Below are positions 16,137 to 23,646 of a stretch of DNA of 35,975 nt, one piece after another. Made by a program: the position numbers and the translations under genes. A model generated the notes under the pieces. The model ran no database searches, was not told the DNA's origin, and saw only the letters and a list, made by a program, of their open reading frames with translations. Source of the DNA: Lachnospiraceae bacterium (GTDB lineage Bacteria; Bacillota; Clostridia; Lachnospirales; Lachnospiraceae); assembly GCA_017471325.1 (NCBI GenBank), contig JAFUUX010000273.1:1-35975 (forward strand). The letters are read 5' to 3'. Position 1 is the first letter of the stretch; each line of letters starts with the position of its first letter.

Positions 16137-17531
16137 ATGCTGGAATATGGCGTTTCCAGCCTGAACCGTTTTGATGTGACGATGAAGGCGGCAGAACAGA
16201 CAATGGAAAAGGCGATTGGGGAACTGCATCGGGAACATGAGGATGCGATGTGTACAAATGCGTATTATCAGTTCGCCGGCAGGAGAAAGATCGTGTTTTC
16301 CATAGCGCTGAATATAGCACTTCTGATCCCGCTGCTGTTCTGGAATACACTGTTGGCAAGGTGGGGGAACGCCTGGGAGGCTGTCGGCGGCGGAACGGGT
16401 GCGGCAGGTGCAGCCTGGCAGGAACGGTGGCCTTTGGTGACGATGGTGGTATTTGCACTGCTGCTGGTGCTGTTTTTGTACAGTCTGTATCGGACGGCAG
16501 TAGATGTATACTGCATGCGGCTTCGAAACGGGGGAACCAAGGTAGAGCACCTGGATAAAGAGATCACGCGACGTTTTTCGGAACTGAACAACGGTGAGAT
16601 GGAGAAAGCGATCGCGGAGCATGTACTGAAAAGCGAGGAATATACCGTAGAGGACAGGAATGACCTTGGGCAGGAGATCGTCTCGATACGTGCCTGGTTT
16701 GCGAAGGAGAATAAAAGGGCAGACCAGTTAAAGAAGATCAGCAACCTGATCCTTGCCGGAATGAGCCTTTTGGCAATTATACTGTTTCTGTTTATCCGGG
16801 TACGGGGGAAAGCGGTCATGGGGAATGATCTGGGCATCGCGCTGCTGCTGCTCTATGTGGCTGCAGGCGCTACCGTACACCTGATGATCTTTCATGCAGG
16901 AAATTATCTGGGAAAATGGGCCAAACCGGCAGGGCTTGGCATTGCGGCGGTTTATGGGATCGTGCTGATGAGTGTATTAAAAGGAACGATAAAAGCGCCG
17001 ATGCTGCAAAATTTAGAATTCAGCGCTTTTTCCGGCGTTAACGAGATTTATCTTTTTCTGCCTGTACTGCAGGTATTGGGTATCGTATTGACGGTACTGC
17101 CGTCGCATTATGGCCTGGAAAAAGAATACTGGAGATACGGATTTCATGTGGAAATGTCTTATGGTGAAAAACCTCGTGGTACCAAAAAGATCCTGCTTTT
17201 TAGGGGCACGCTGTCCGTAATGCCTGCATTTGCTTTTTGCTGTCTGTTTATGCTGACCGGGCTGATGGGTGCAGCCTATATTGGGCTGGGCGGTTTGCTG
17301 TGGTATCTGGCAAACTGTCTGCTGAAACCGCGCGGCTCATATCTGTACGCATTCTGGGGCAGATGGCGCAGCATGGCAAATGAAATCTTTCTGCTGTGCA
17401 TGGCATTTACGGCTTATGTGGGAAAAGAGGGCACCATCCGCTCGGACGTTCTGCTTTGTTTTGCGTTTGCCATAGCGGTATCCTTCCTGTGTGCTCTGGC
17501 TGCCAAGATCGCAAATGACAGGATTTATTAG
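16137..17531 (+). CDS. Polytopic membrane protein, last gene of cassette
   Basis: The 464-residue protein has about ten hydrophobic segments, starting near residue 52 (IVFSIALNIALLIPLLFW), with a cytosolic-looking charged loop around residues 130-200 (VEHLDKEITRRFSELNN ... AKENKRADQLKK). No transporter, channel or enzyme signature is recognised. The start is ATG 16137 with AAGGAGGATGAG upstream, 33 bases after the kinase stop, so it is the seventh and last gene of the cassette. It is the only obvious membrane component and may anchor or be controlled by the kinase/AAA+ machinery; that is inference from position. Confidence 0.8.
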   Translation: MLEYGVSSLNRFDVTMKAAEQTMEKAIGELHREHEDAMCTNAYYQFAGRRKIVFSIALNIALLIPLLFWNTLLARWGNAWEAVGGGTGAAGAAWQERWPLVTMVVFALLLVLFLYSLYRTAVDVYCMRLRNGGTKVEHLDKEITRRFSELNNGEMEKAIAEHVLKSEEYTVEDRNDLGQEIVSIRAWFAKENKRADQLKKISNLILAGMSLLAIILFLFIRVRGKAVMGNDLGIALLLLYVAAGATVHLMIFHAGNYLGKWAKPAGLGIAAVYGIVLMSVLKGTIKAPMLQNLEFSAFSGVNEIYLFLPVLQVLGIVLTVLPSHYGLEKEYWRYGFHVEMSYGEKPRGTKKILLFRGTLSVMPAFAFCCLFMLTGLMGAAYIGLGGLLWYLANCLLKPRGSYLYAFWGRWRSMANEIFLLCMAFTAYVGKEGTIRSDVLLCFAFAIAVSFLCALAAKIANDRIY

Positions 17532-17538
17532 AATGTGC

Positions 17539-17575
17539 GTAACTGTTCAGAACCCCTTGGGTTCTAAACAGTTAC
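17539..17575. mobile_element. MITE-like palindromic element with 8-bp target duplication
   Basis: A 17-base inverted repeat with one mismatch (GTAACTGTTCAGAACCC/GGGTTCTAAACAGTTAC) around a CTT loop. GAATGTGC occurs directly outside both ends (17531-17538 and 17576-17583), a perfect 8-bp target duplication. The left duplication starts in the stop codon of the membrane protein, and the right one abuts the -35 box of the purine promoter. The resulting transcript would form a strong hairpin, but no T-run follows directly. Confidence 0.85.
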
Positions 17576-17583
17576 GAATGTGC

Positions 17584-17612
17584 TTGCATTTTTTGTACCG
17601 CTAAAGTAAAAT
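17584..17612 (+). promoter_or_regulatory. Sigma-A promoter for the purine operon leader
   Basis: TTGCAT (17584-17589), a 17-base spacer and TAAAAT (17607-17612). Transcription would begin near 17619, giving about 135 bases before the ZTP aptamer. That stretch contains CGCACGG/CCGTGCG and ATATCC/GGATAT inverted repeats of unknown role. Confidence 0.55.
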
Positions 17613-17754
17613 ATACTGGAAGTTGCCGATATCCGTTCTTTGGATATTTAGAACTTCTGCATATACCGCGCGGCATGCAGGATCTCATTTATCTGTTCGC
17701 ACGGGTATAAAACTGTTCCGTGCGGGTCAGGCCCGGTTACGGGACACAAAACAG

Positions 17755-17872
17755 GATATGTGACTGACGGAAAAGCCCGGGAGAGGGTTTGTGGAGTTCA
17801 CCACATGAAGCATATCTTTATACATGCAAACCGGCCGTCTGGGTAACCAAAGGTTCCCGGACGGATTTTATT
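17755..17872 (+). promoter_or_regulatory. ZTP (pfl) riboswitch with overlapping terminator
   Basis: P1 forms from GATATG (17755-17760) and CATATC (17811-17816). The conserved ACTGACGG (17763-17770) follows, then the hairpin GTGG/CCAC (17791-17804). GACGG (17766-17770) can pair with CCGTC (17835-17839) of the 3' CCGTCTGGG box, the ZTP pseudoknot. The same CCGTCTGGGTAACC (17835-17848) alternatively pairs with GGTTCCCGGACGG (17852-17864), followed by ATTTTATT: a terminator competing with the aptamer. ZTP/ZMP accumulates when 10-formyl-THF is short, and the downstream genes are the AICAR transformylase and IMP cyclohydrolase, the textbook targets. Confidence 0.85.
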
Positions 17873-17931
17873 ATAATGATGACATAATATTTTTATTGAA
17901 AACCGAAAAGGGAAAGCAATATTTTGAACAG

Positions 17932-17958
17932 AAATGTTTTAAACCAAAATGTTTTAAA
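17932..17958 (+). repeat. 12-bp direct repeat just before IMP cyclohydrolase
   Basis: AAATGTTTTAAA occurs at 17932-17943 and 17947-17958, between the riboswitch terminator and the ribosome site. It may be a protein-binding site or a replication-slippage product; no function is assigned. Confidence 0.4.
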
Positions 17959-17977
17959 TGATGAAAGGAGAGCAGGC

Positions 17978-18694
17978 ATGAAGAAAAATGACATTGTTGA
18001 GTTGTTGAAGAACAACGCGTATCCCGGTCGCGGGATCATTTTGGGAAAGTCCCCAAGCGGAAAATATGCGGTAACGGCATATTTTATCATGGGACGCAGT
18101 GAGAACAGCCGAAATCGTGTGTTTGTGGAAGAAGGGGAAGGCATCCGCACCCAGGCTTTTGATCCGGCAAAACTTTCGGATCCCAGCCTGATCATCTATG
18201 CACCGGTACGTGTATTGGGCAATAAGACCATTGTGACCAACGGTGACCAGACCGATACTATTTATGAGGGCATGGATAAGCAGATGACCTTTGAGCAGTC
18301 CCTGCGCAGCCGGGAATTTGAGCCGGACGGTCCCAACTACACACCGCGTATTTCCGGCGTGATGCATATCGAGGCCGGAAAGTACAGTTATGCGATGTCT
18401 ATCTTAAAGAGCAACCAGGGAGACGCATCCGCCTGCAACCGCTATACCTTTGCTTATGAGGATCCGGTACAGGGAGAGGGCAGGTTTATCCATACCTATA
18501 TGAGTGACGGTGATCCGCTGCCGTCCTTTGAAGGAGAGCCGGAATGGATCGGCATCCCGACAGACGATATCGGGGAACTGACAAAAACACTATGGGATGC
18601 GCTGAATGAAGAAAACAAAGTATCCCTTTTTGTGCGTTATATCGATATCGCCAGCGGAAAATATGAAAGCAGGATCGTAAACAAGAATCAATAA
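17978..18694 (+). CDS. IMP cyclohydrolase, PurO-like
   Basis: This 238-residue protein matches the stand-alone IMP cyclohydrolase family (PurO type): GRGIILGKSPSGKYAVTAYF and IMGRSENSRNRVF near the N-terminus are characteristic. It should close the ring of FAICAR to give IMP, the last step of purine synthesis. Frames open from 17924, but the ATG at 17978 is preceded by AAAGGAGAGC and gives the family-like start MKKNDIVELLKNN. It lies 106 bases after the riboswitch terminator, so it is under ZTP control. The gene for the preceding step follows at 18841. In most bacteria both steps are done by bifunctional PurH; here they are separate proteins. Confidence 0.9.
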   Translation: MKKNDIVELLKNNAYPGRGIILGKSPSGKYAVTAYFIMGRSENSRNRVFVEEGEGIRTQAFDPAKLSDPSLIIYAPVRVLGNKTIVTNGDQTDTIYEGMDKQMTFEQSLRSREFEPDGPNYTPRISGVMHIEAGKYSYAMSILKSNQGDASACNRYTFAYEDPVQGEGRFIHTYMSDGDPLPSFEGEPEWIGIPTDDIGELTKTLWDALNEENKVSLFVRYIDIASGKYESRIVNKNQ

Positions 18695-18745
18695 AACCAA
18701 AGCTGCGCAGATGCAGCCTCATAACGGATGACAGGATAGGAGCCA

Positions 18746-18784
18746 GATACCGTTAGCGACCGTTCTTTGGTCGGTTACGGTATC
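18746..18784 (+). other. Intergenic hairpin between the two purine genes
   Basis: GATACCGTTAGCGACC (18746-18761) pairs with GGTCGGTTACGGTATC (18769-18784) with two mismatches and a 7-base loop. No T-run follows, so it is more likely an mRNA-stability or processing structure than a terminator. A smaller GCTGC/GCAGC hairpin lies at about 18702-18717. Confidence 0.5.
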
Positions 18785-18840
18785 GGCCCCGGACAAAGTC
18801 AGATATTAAAAAGCGCGATTAATAGAGGAGGAATGAAACA

Positions 18841-20019
18841 ATGAAGGAACTGGAACTGAAATACGGATGCAACCCGAATCAGAAACCGTCCAAGATCTTT
18901 GTAAATGACGGACGGGAACTGCCTATCGAGGTACTGAACGGAAAACCGGGCTATATCAACTTTATGGATGCGTTCAACGGCTGGCAGCTGGTAAAGGAAC
19001 TGAAGGCGGCGACGGATCTGCCGGCAGCGGCTTCTTTTAAGCATGTGTCACCGGCAGGCGCGGCAGTCGGCATTGCACTGGATGATGTGATGAAAAAGAT
19101 CTATTTCGTGGATGAGACGATCGAGCTCTCGCCGCTCGCGTGTGCGTATGCAAGGGCACGCGGTGCGGACCGTATGTCTTCATTCGGTGATTTTATCGCA
19201 TTATCGGATGTATGTGATGTGGCAACGGCAAAACTGATCAAGCCGGAAGTTTCCGACGGCATCATCGCGCCGGGATATGAGCCGGAAGCGCTGGAAATCT
19301 TAAAGGGCAAAAAGCGCGGTACTTACAATATCGTCAAGATCGATCCTTCCTATATGCCGCAGCCGGTGGAGCATAAGGATGTGTTTGGCATCACTTTTGA
19401 GCAGGGGCGGAATGAACTGAAGATCGACAAGGGCATGCTGGAAAACATTGTGACGCAGAATAAGGAACTGACGGAGCAGGCAAAGATCGATATGGTGATC
19501 GCGCTGATCACCCTTAAGTATACGCAGTCCAATTCCGTGTGCTATGCGAAAGGCGGACAGGCCATCGGTATCGGTGCAGGGCAGCAGTCCCGTATCCACT
19601 GCACGCGCCTGGCCGGAAGCAAGGCAGACAACTGGCTGCTGCGCCAGTGCCCGAAGGTGCTGGAACTGCAGTTTGTGGACGGCATCAGTCGTGCGGACCG
19701 TGATAATTCCATCGACCTTTATATCGGCGAGGACTATATGGATGTGTTGGCAGAGGGCGCATGGCAGAAGATCTTTAAGGTGAAGCCGGAGGTATTTACG
19801 AAGGAAGAGAAGCAGGCATGGCTGGCACAGGCAACGGATGTGGCTCTGGGCTCGGATGCGTTCTTCCCTTTCAGTGATAATGTGGAAAGAGCATACCGTT
19901 CCGGTGTGAAATATATCGCGCAGCCGGGCGGCTCCAAGAGAGATGATCTGGTGATCGAAGCCTGCGATAAACTGGGGATCGCTATGGCCTTTACCGGCAT
20001 CCGTTTGTTCCATCATTAA
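18841..20019 (+). CDS. AICAR transformylase (stand-alone PurH C-terminal type)
   Basis: The 392-residue protein corresponds to the transformylase part of PurH: MKELELKYGCNPNQKPSKIF, FKHVSPAGAAVG, the KYTQSNSVCYAKGGQAIGIGAGQ core (about residues 222-244), and the DAFFPFSDNVERA and QPGGSKRDD motifs near the end. It transfers a formyl group from 10-formyl-THF to AICAR, giving FAICAR, the substrate of the cyclohydrolase upstream. Its length is typical of the separate form rather than the roughly 510-residue bifunctional enzyme. AGAGGAGG precedes the ATG. It is probably cotranscribed with the cyclohydrolase gene and so falls under the ZTP riboswitch. Confidence 0.92.
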   Translation: MKELELKYGCNPNQKPSKIFVNDGRELPIEVLNGKPGYINFMDAFNGWQLVKELKAATDLPAAASFKHVSPAGAAVGIALDDVMKKIYFVDETIELSPLACAYARARGADRMSSFGDFIALSDVCDVATAKLIKPEVSDGIIAPGYEPEALEILKGKKRGTYNIVKIDPSYMPQPVEHKDVFGITFEQGRNELKIDKGMLENIVTQNKELTEQAKIDMVIALITLKYTQSNSVCYAKGGQAIGIGAGQQSRIHCTRLAGSKADNWLLRQCPKVLELQFVDGISRADRDNSIDLYIGEDYMDVLAEGAWQKIFKVKPEVFTKEEKQAWLAQATDVALGSDAFFPFSDNVERAYRSGVKYIAQPGGSKRDDLVIEACDKLGIAMAFTGIRLFHH

Positions 20020-20087
20020 AGACTTATCTTAAAGAATGGAAGAATCGGTTTCGTCTTTCCTGCTCGATTCCCGGATGAAAAAATTTC

Positions 20088-20116
20088 TTGTATCAGCATG
20101 TAAAATAAGTTATAAT
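20088..20116 (+). promoter_or_regulatory. Sigma-A promoter for fliW-csrA
   Basis: TTGTAT (20088-20093), a 17-base spacer and a perfect TATAAT (20111-20116). The transcript would start near 20123, about 54 bases before the fliW ATG. Confidence 0.75.
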
Positions 20117-20176
20117 TAACGCAACACTACGGCGAGTGCCGGGGAAGGTATGCTGAGAGAAAAGGAGATAGGGGTT

Positions 20177-20653
20177 ATGGTAATCAAGACTAGGATTTTT
20201 GGTGAAGTGACGATCGATGATGACAAGATGATCAACTTTCCGAATGGTATCGTTGGTTTTCCGGAACTGACGGATTTTGCGCTGATCCATGATGCAGAGC
20301 AGGGCAACCAGGCCGGGATCCGCTGGCTACAGAGTGTGCAGGAGCCGAATTTCGCAATGCCTGTGATCGACCCGTTGGTGGCAAAGACAGACTATAATCC
20401 GGCAGTGGATGACGAACTGCTCAAGGTGATCGGCGACGGCGAGGATATCCTGGTGCTGGTAACGATCACTGTGCCCAGTGACCTGAAGAAGATGAGCATC
20501 AACCTCAAAGCGCCTTTGGTGGTCAATGTGACAACACGCAAGGCCGTGCAGGTGATCCTGGAAGAGGATTTCCCGGTGAAATTCCAGATCTATGATATTT
20601 TGAAGGCAAATAAGGATGCCGCAGCGAATACAGAAAAGAAGGCAGGTGAGTAA
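20177..20653 (+). CDS. fliW: Flagellar assembly factor FliW
   Basis: The 158-residue protein has the FliW pattern: VIKTRIFGEVTIDDDKMINF, PNGIVGFPEL near the N-terminus and LKAPLVVNVTTRKAVQVIL towards the C-terminus. FliW binds flagellin and, when flagellin is exported, binds CsrA instead and relieves translation repression of the flagellin mRNA. The frame extends to an ATG at 20150, but ATG 20177 has AAAGGAGATA upstream and gives the family start. csrA begins on the base after its stop codon, the usual partnership. Confidence 0.93.
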   Translation: MVIKTRIFGEVTIDDDKMINFPNGIVGFPELTDFALIHDAEQGNQAGIRWLQSVQEPNFAMPVIDPLVAKTDYNPAVDDELLKVIGDGEDILVLVTITVPSDLKKMSINLKAPLVVNVTTRKAVQVILEEDFPVKFQIYDILKANKDAAANTEKKAGE

Positions 20654-20872
20654 ATGCTTGCTTTGTCGAGAAAAAAAGGAGAGGCGCTGGTCATTGGCAA
20701 TAACATCGAGATCACGATCCTGGAGGTGAAAGGGGATCAGATCAAGATTGGTGTGAAAGCTCCGCGGGAGGTGTCGATCTACCGTAAGGAAGTTTATGAG
20801 CAGATCCAGCAGGCCAATCAGGAAGCAATGGCGGAGCAGACGCCGGAGACACTGAATAAACTGTTTCAGTAA
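20654..20872 (+). CDS. csrA: Carbon storage regulator CsrA
   Basis: The 72-residue protein is a typical CsrA: MLALSRKKGEALVIGNNIEI, then VKGDQIKIGVKAPREVSIYR and a helical C-terminus. As a dimer it binds GGA motifs in mRNA leaders; in Gram-positives its best-known target is the flagellin leader, and FliW antagonises it. Its ATG directly follows the fliW stop. The flagellin leader at 24848-24911 has candidate binding sites. Confidence 0.95.
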   Translation: MLALSRKKGEALVIGNNIEITILEVKGDQIKIGVKAPREVSIYRKEVYEQIQQANQEAMAEQTPETLNKLFQ

Positions 20873-20902
20873 AAATAATTAAAAAAATCATAATTTACTC
20901 TA

Positions 20903-20940
20903 AAGTTATCTCTTATGTCGGCCGATATAAGAGATAACTT
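20903..20940 (+). other. Perfect 14-bp dyad downstream of csrA
   Basis: AAGTTATCTCTTAT (20903-20916) and ATAAGAGATAACTT (20927-20940) are perfect complements around a 10-base loop. An A-run precedes it but no T-run follows, so it could be a weak bidirectional terminator or an operator. It lies in the roughly 200-base gap between csrA and flaG. Confidence 0.5.
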
Positions 20941-21079
20941 ATATTGTCATATGTTGGCATGTTTGAATATGCACAGTAAGACAGCGCGATGTTCAGATAC
21001 AAGAAGCATGCCGGCAGGATGGACGGGGGGCGCAGGCAGGCGCAGACCGGGCGAATCATATCACACGGAGGTGATCAGA

Positions 21080-21526
21080 ATGGCAGGAATAGAACCATTA
21101 AACAGCGCAATGAGTTACACGATGGCACAGCCGATAGCCAAAGCAGCGGAAGTGCAGAACGGTACTACGGAATCCATGGAAGGACAGCCTTTAGAGGCGA
21201 ATGCCCCGAAAGTCGATGATAAGACGATTTCTCTGGCAAAATCCCAGGCAGAGGAGGACAGCCAGGGCAAAGACGGGGAAAAGAAACAACAGCAGCAGGC
21301 TCCGGCAAATGATGACTCCATAGCAGCGGCGATGAAGGAACTGGCCAAGAAGCAGGCAAATTACATTTCTGAGTTCGGCATCCATGAAAAGACCAACCGT
21401 ATCACGGTTAAGATCGTGGATAAAAAGACAAAAGAGGTGATCAAGGAACTGCCGCCCGAGAAGACGCTGGACATGATCGCCAAGGTATGGGAGTACGCAG
21501 GATTGATCGTAGATGAGAAGCGATAA
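21080..21526 (+). CDS. flaG: FlaG family flagellar protein
   Basis: The 148-residue protein has a low-complexity N-terminal half and a C-terminal FlaG domain (about 85-148): ISEFGIHEKTNRITVKIVDK followed by KTKEVIKELPPEKTLDMI and AGLIVDEKR. FlaG proteins lie near fliD and affect filament length. I chose ATG 21080 because a near-perfect ribosome site, GGAGGTGATC, lies just upstream; the frame is open from 20915 but that part has no similarity. Confidence 0.88.
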   Translation: MAGIEPLNSAMSYTMAQPIAKAAEVQNGTTESMEGQPLEANAPKVDDKTISLAKSQAEEDSQGKDGEKKQQQQAPANDDSIAAAMKELAKKQANYISEFGIHEKTNRITVKIVDKKTKEVIKELPPEKTLDMIAKVWEYAGLIVDEKR

Positions 21527-21574
21527 GGTATGCAGGAATTTTGAAAGAAACGATAAGGAAATTGTTTCAAAGCA

Positions 21575-21601
21575 TAATAATCAGGCACTATTTGCCGATA
21601 C
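21575..21601 (+). promoter_or_regulatory. Sigma-28 (SigD) type promoter for fliD
   Basis: TAAT (21575-21578), 15 bases, then GCCGATAC (21594-21601), close to the sigma-28 consensus TAAA-N15-GCCGATAA. It is about 25 bases before the fliD ATG, and the sequence after the -10 (ATACATAT) resembles the flagellin promoter. Confidence 0.75.
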
Positions 21602-21625
21602 ATATCATACAGGGAGGTAAACGAT

Positions 21626-23209
21626 ATGGCATCTGATCTGATACGTATGACCGGTATGGTCTCCGGTATGGATACCGAGAGCATCATCAAGGCTTATACT
21701 TCTAAAACGGAAAGCAAACTGCAGAAAGCCAGGAACAGCAAGACACTGAATACCTGGACGCAGGATGCGTGGAAGGATCTGAACAGCAAGATTTATGGCT
21801 TTTATTCAAAAACGCTTTCCACAACGCGCTTCTCCAGTGCGTTTAAAAAGATGAAGACGACCACGTCAAACAGCGCACTGACCGTGACAGCAGGAGCAAA
21901 TGCAGCTAGTGGCGTGCAGACGGCGCAGATCAAGTCGGCGGCAGCAGCGGCGTATCTGACCGGCAGCAAGGTGGCATCCACGGACGGTGAGAGCCTGAAG
22001 GGCAGTGATGCCCTGAGCAAACTGGGCATTACTGACGAGACGACGCTGACACTGAAGAAGGGGGATGGCAGTACCAGGGACATCACGATCAGTGGCGAGA
22101 CCACGATGAATGATTTCGTGAAGCAGTTGAAGGATGCAGGGGTAAATGCAAACTTTGATGAGACTAATCAGCGTCTGTTTATCAGTGCAAAAACTACCGG
22201 AAAAGACAATGATTTTGAGTTGATCGCAGATAACTCCGGGACGGCGGGGTTAGGTGCGTTGGCAAAATTGGGACTTGCTACGGATAAGAATATCAAAGCA
22301 TATGCTGAAGCGAATTCCCTTACGGAGAGTAATGTCAAGACAGAATTCGGTATCTCCGCAGCAGCCTCCAAGATCGATGGCTCTAATGCAAAACTTGTCT
22401 TGAATGGGGCGGAGTTTGAGTCCCAGACCAATACCATGACCATCAACGGCAGCACCTATACGATCAACCATGTGCCGAGCGATCTGAATGAAAATATTTC
22501 GATCAATACGGCTACGGATTATGACGGTGTTTATGATGTGGTCAAGAATATACTGAAAGAGTACAATTCACTCATGAGTGAGATGAGCAAACTCTATAAT
22601 GCAGATTCCGCAAAAGGTTATGAACCCCTGACGGATGAGCAGAAGGAAGCCATGAGTGAGAAAGAAGTGGAAGAGTGGGAAGATAAGATCAAGGGTTCAC
22701 TTCTCCGAAATGATGAAAATCTTTCCGGTGTACTGCAGGCGCTTTCCGATGCTACGATGGGGGGCTTTAATGTAAACGGAAAAACTATGTATTTAAGCGA
22801 TTTTGGGATTTCCACGCAGGATTATTTTACAGCGGAAAAAAATGAGCGTAATGCTTTGCATATTGATGGAGATAAAGATGATGAGGTTTCAGCAGGCAAA
22901 GAGGATAAACTGAAAGCAATGATCGCTTCGGATCCGGAGGCTGTAACTAATTTTTTTCAGCAGTTATCGGCAAAGATGTATGATAATCTGTACAGCAAGA
23001 TGGGAACGTCAAGTTTAAGCAGTATCTACAAGGTGTATAACGACAAACAACTGGCCAGCGAATCAACCAGTTGGGATACAAAGATACTGGAACTGGAAGA
23101 CAGGATCACCGCAATCGAGGATAAGTGGTACAGCAGATTTGCCAAGATGGAATCCAAACTGGCATTGATGCAGAAGAATCAGACAGCAGTAGGCGGGTTC
23201 TTCAGTTAA
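21626..23209 (+). CDS. fliD: Flagellar filament cap protein FliD
   Basis: The 527-residue protein starts with the FliD N-terminal domain (SDLIRMTGMVSGMDTESIIK, then SKLQKARNSKTLNTWTQDAW) and ends with the C-terminal coiled coil (KILELEDRITAIEDKWYSRF, FAKMESKLALMQKNQ). FliD caps the growing filament and promotes flagellin polymerisation. The central region carries the variable D2/D3 domains. The ribosome site is AGGGAGG. It has its own sigma-28-type promoter and is followed by fliS, its usual neighbour. Confidence 0.93.
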   Translation: MASDLIRMTGMVSGMDTESIIKAYTSKTESKLQKARNSKTLNTWTQDAWKDLNSKIYGFYSKTLSTTRFSSAFKKMKTTTSNSALTVTAGANAASGVQTAQIKSAAAAAYLTGSKVASTDGESLKGSDALSKLGITDETTLTLKKGDGSTRDITISGETTMNDFVKQLKDAGVNANFDETNQRLFISAKTTGKDNDFELIADNSGTAGLGALAKLGLATDKNIKAYAEANSLTESNVKTEFGISAAASKIDGSNAKLVLNGAEFESQTNTMTINGSTYTINHVPSDLNENISINTATDYDGVYDVVKNILKEYNSLMSEMSKLYNADSAKGYEPLTDEQKEAMSEKEVEEWEDKIKGSLLRNDENLSGVLQALSDATMGGFNVNGKTMYLSDFGISTQDYFTAEKNERNALHIDGDKDDEVSAGKEDKLKAMIASDPEAVTNFFQQLSAKMYDNLYSKMGTSSLSSIYKVYNDKQLASESTSWDTKILELEDRITAIEDKWYSRFAKMESKLALMQKNQTAVGGFFS

Positions 23210-23244
23210 ACTTTATATTATTGAAATGAAACGGAGACGGGAAG

Positions 23245-23625
23245 ATGGCAAATAATCCTTATGCACAATATGAAAGGAACAAGATCATGACAGCGACACC
23301 TGCAGAGTTGACATTGATGCTTTATGAGGGAGCGATCAAATTTGGCAATATTGCGATCAAAGCCATTGAAGAAGGGGATACGCAGAAGGCGCATATCAAT
23401 ATCGTCAAGGTGGAAAAGATCATAGATGAATTTCGCAGGACGCTGGATTTTAAGTATCCTGTTGCGCAGGATTTTGAGAATATCTACAGTTATTTAAGCC
23501 GCAGGCTGATCGAAGCCAATATGAAGAAAGATAAAGAGATCATGGAAGAGGTGGTGAAGCACCTGCGCTCCGTGCGGGATACCTGGAAAGAGGTAATGCG
23601 TATCGCAAAACAGCAGCAGACCTGA
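23245..23625 (+). CDS. fliS: Flagellin export chaperone FliS
   Basis: The 126-residue helical protein has the FliS signature: NPYAQYERNKIMTATPAELT, LMLYEGAIKFGNIAIKA near the N-terminus and a four-helix pattern. FliS binds the flagellin C-terminus in the cytosol, prevents early polymerisation and aids export. It sits 35 bases after fliD and 21 bases before a second small helical chaperone. Confidence 0.95.
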   Translation: MANNPYAQYERNKIMTATPAELTLMLYEGAIKFGNIAIKAIEEGDTQKAHINIVKVEKIIDEFRRTLDFKYPVAQDFENIYSYLSRRLIEANMKKDKEIMEEVVKHLRSVRDTWKEVMRIAKQQQT

Positions 23626-23646
23626 TAAAAAGGGGAATATAATAAT

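Noticed and set aside
8348..17531. Type VI secretion regulatory locus
   Set aside because: Kinase, phosphatase, FHA and a Clp-type ATPase resemble that set, but no sheath, tube, baseplate or membrane-complex gene is present and the host is a Gram-positive.
17539..17575. Intrinsic terminator after the membrane-protein gene
   Set aside because: The hairpin is strong but has no adjacent T-run, and the perfect 8-bp flanking duplications show it is an inserted element. It may still affect the transcript.
17769..17785. Guanidine/PRPP (ykkC) riboswitch, from AAAAGCCCGGGAGA
   Set aside because: Only that 3' motif resembles ykkC; the other conserved blocks are absent, while the ZTP pseudoknot, P1 and terminator all fit.
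20915..21079. N-terminal extension of FlaG
   Set aside because: A near-perfect ribosome site precedes ATG 21080 and the extension has no similarity to FlaG.
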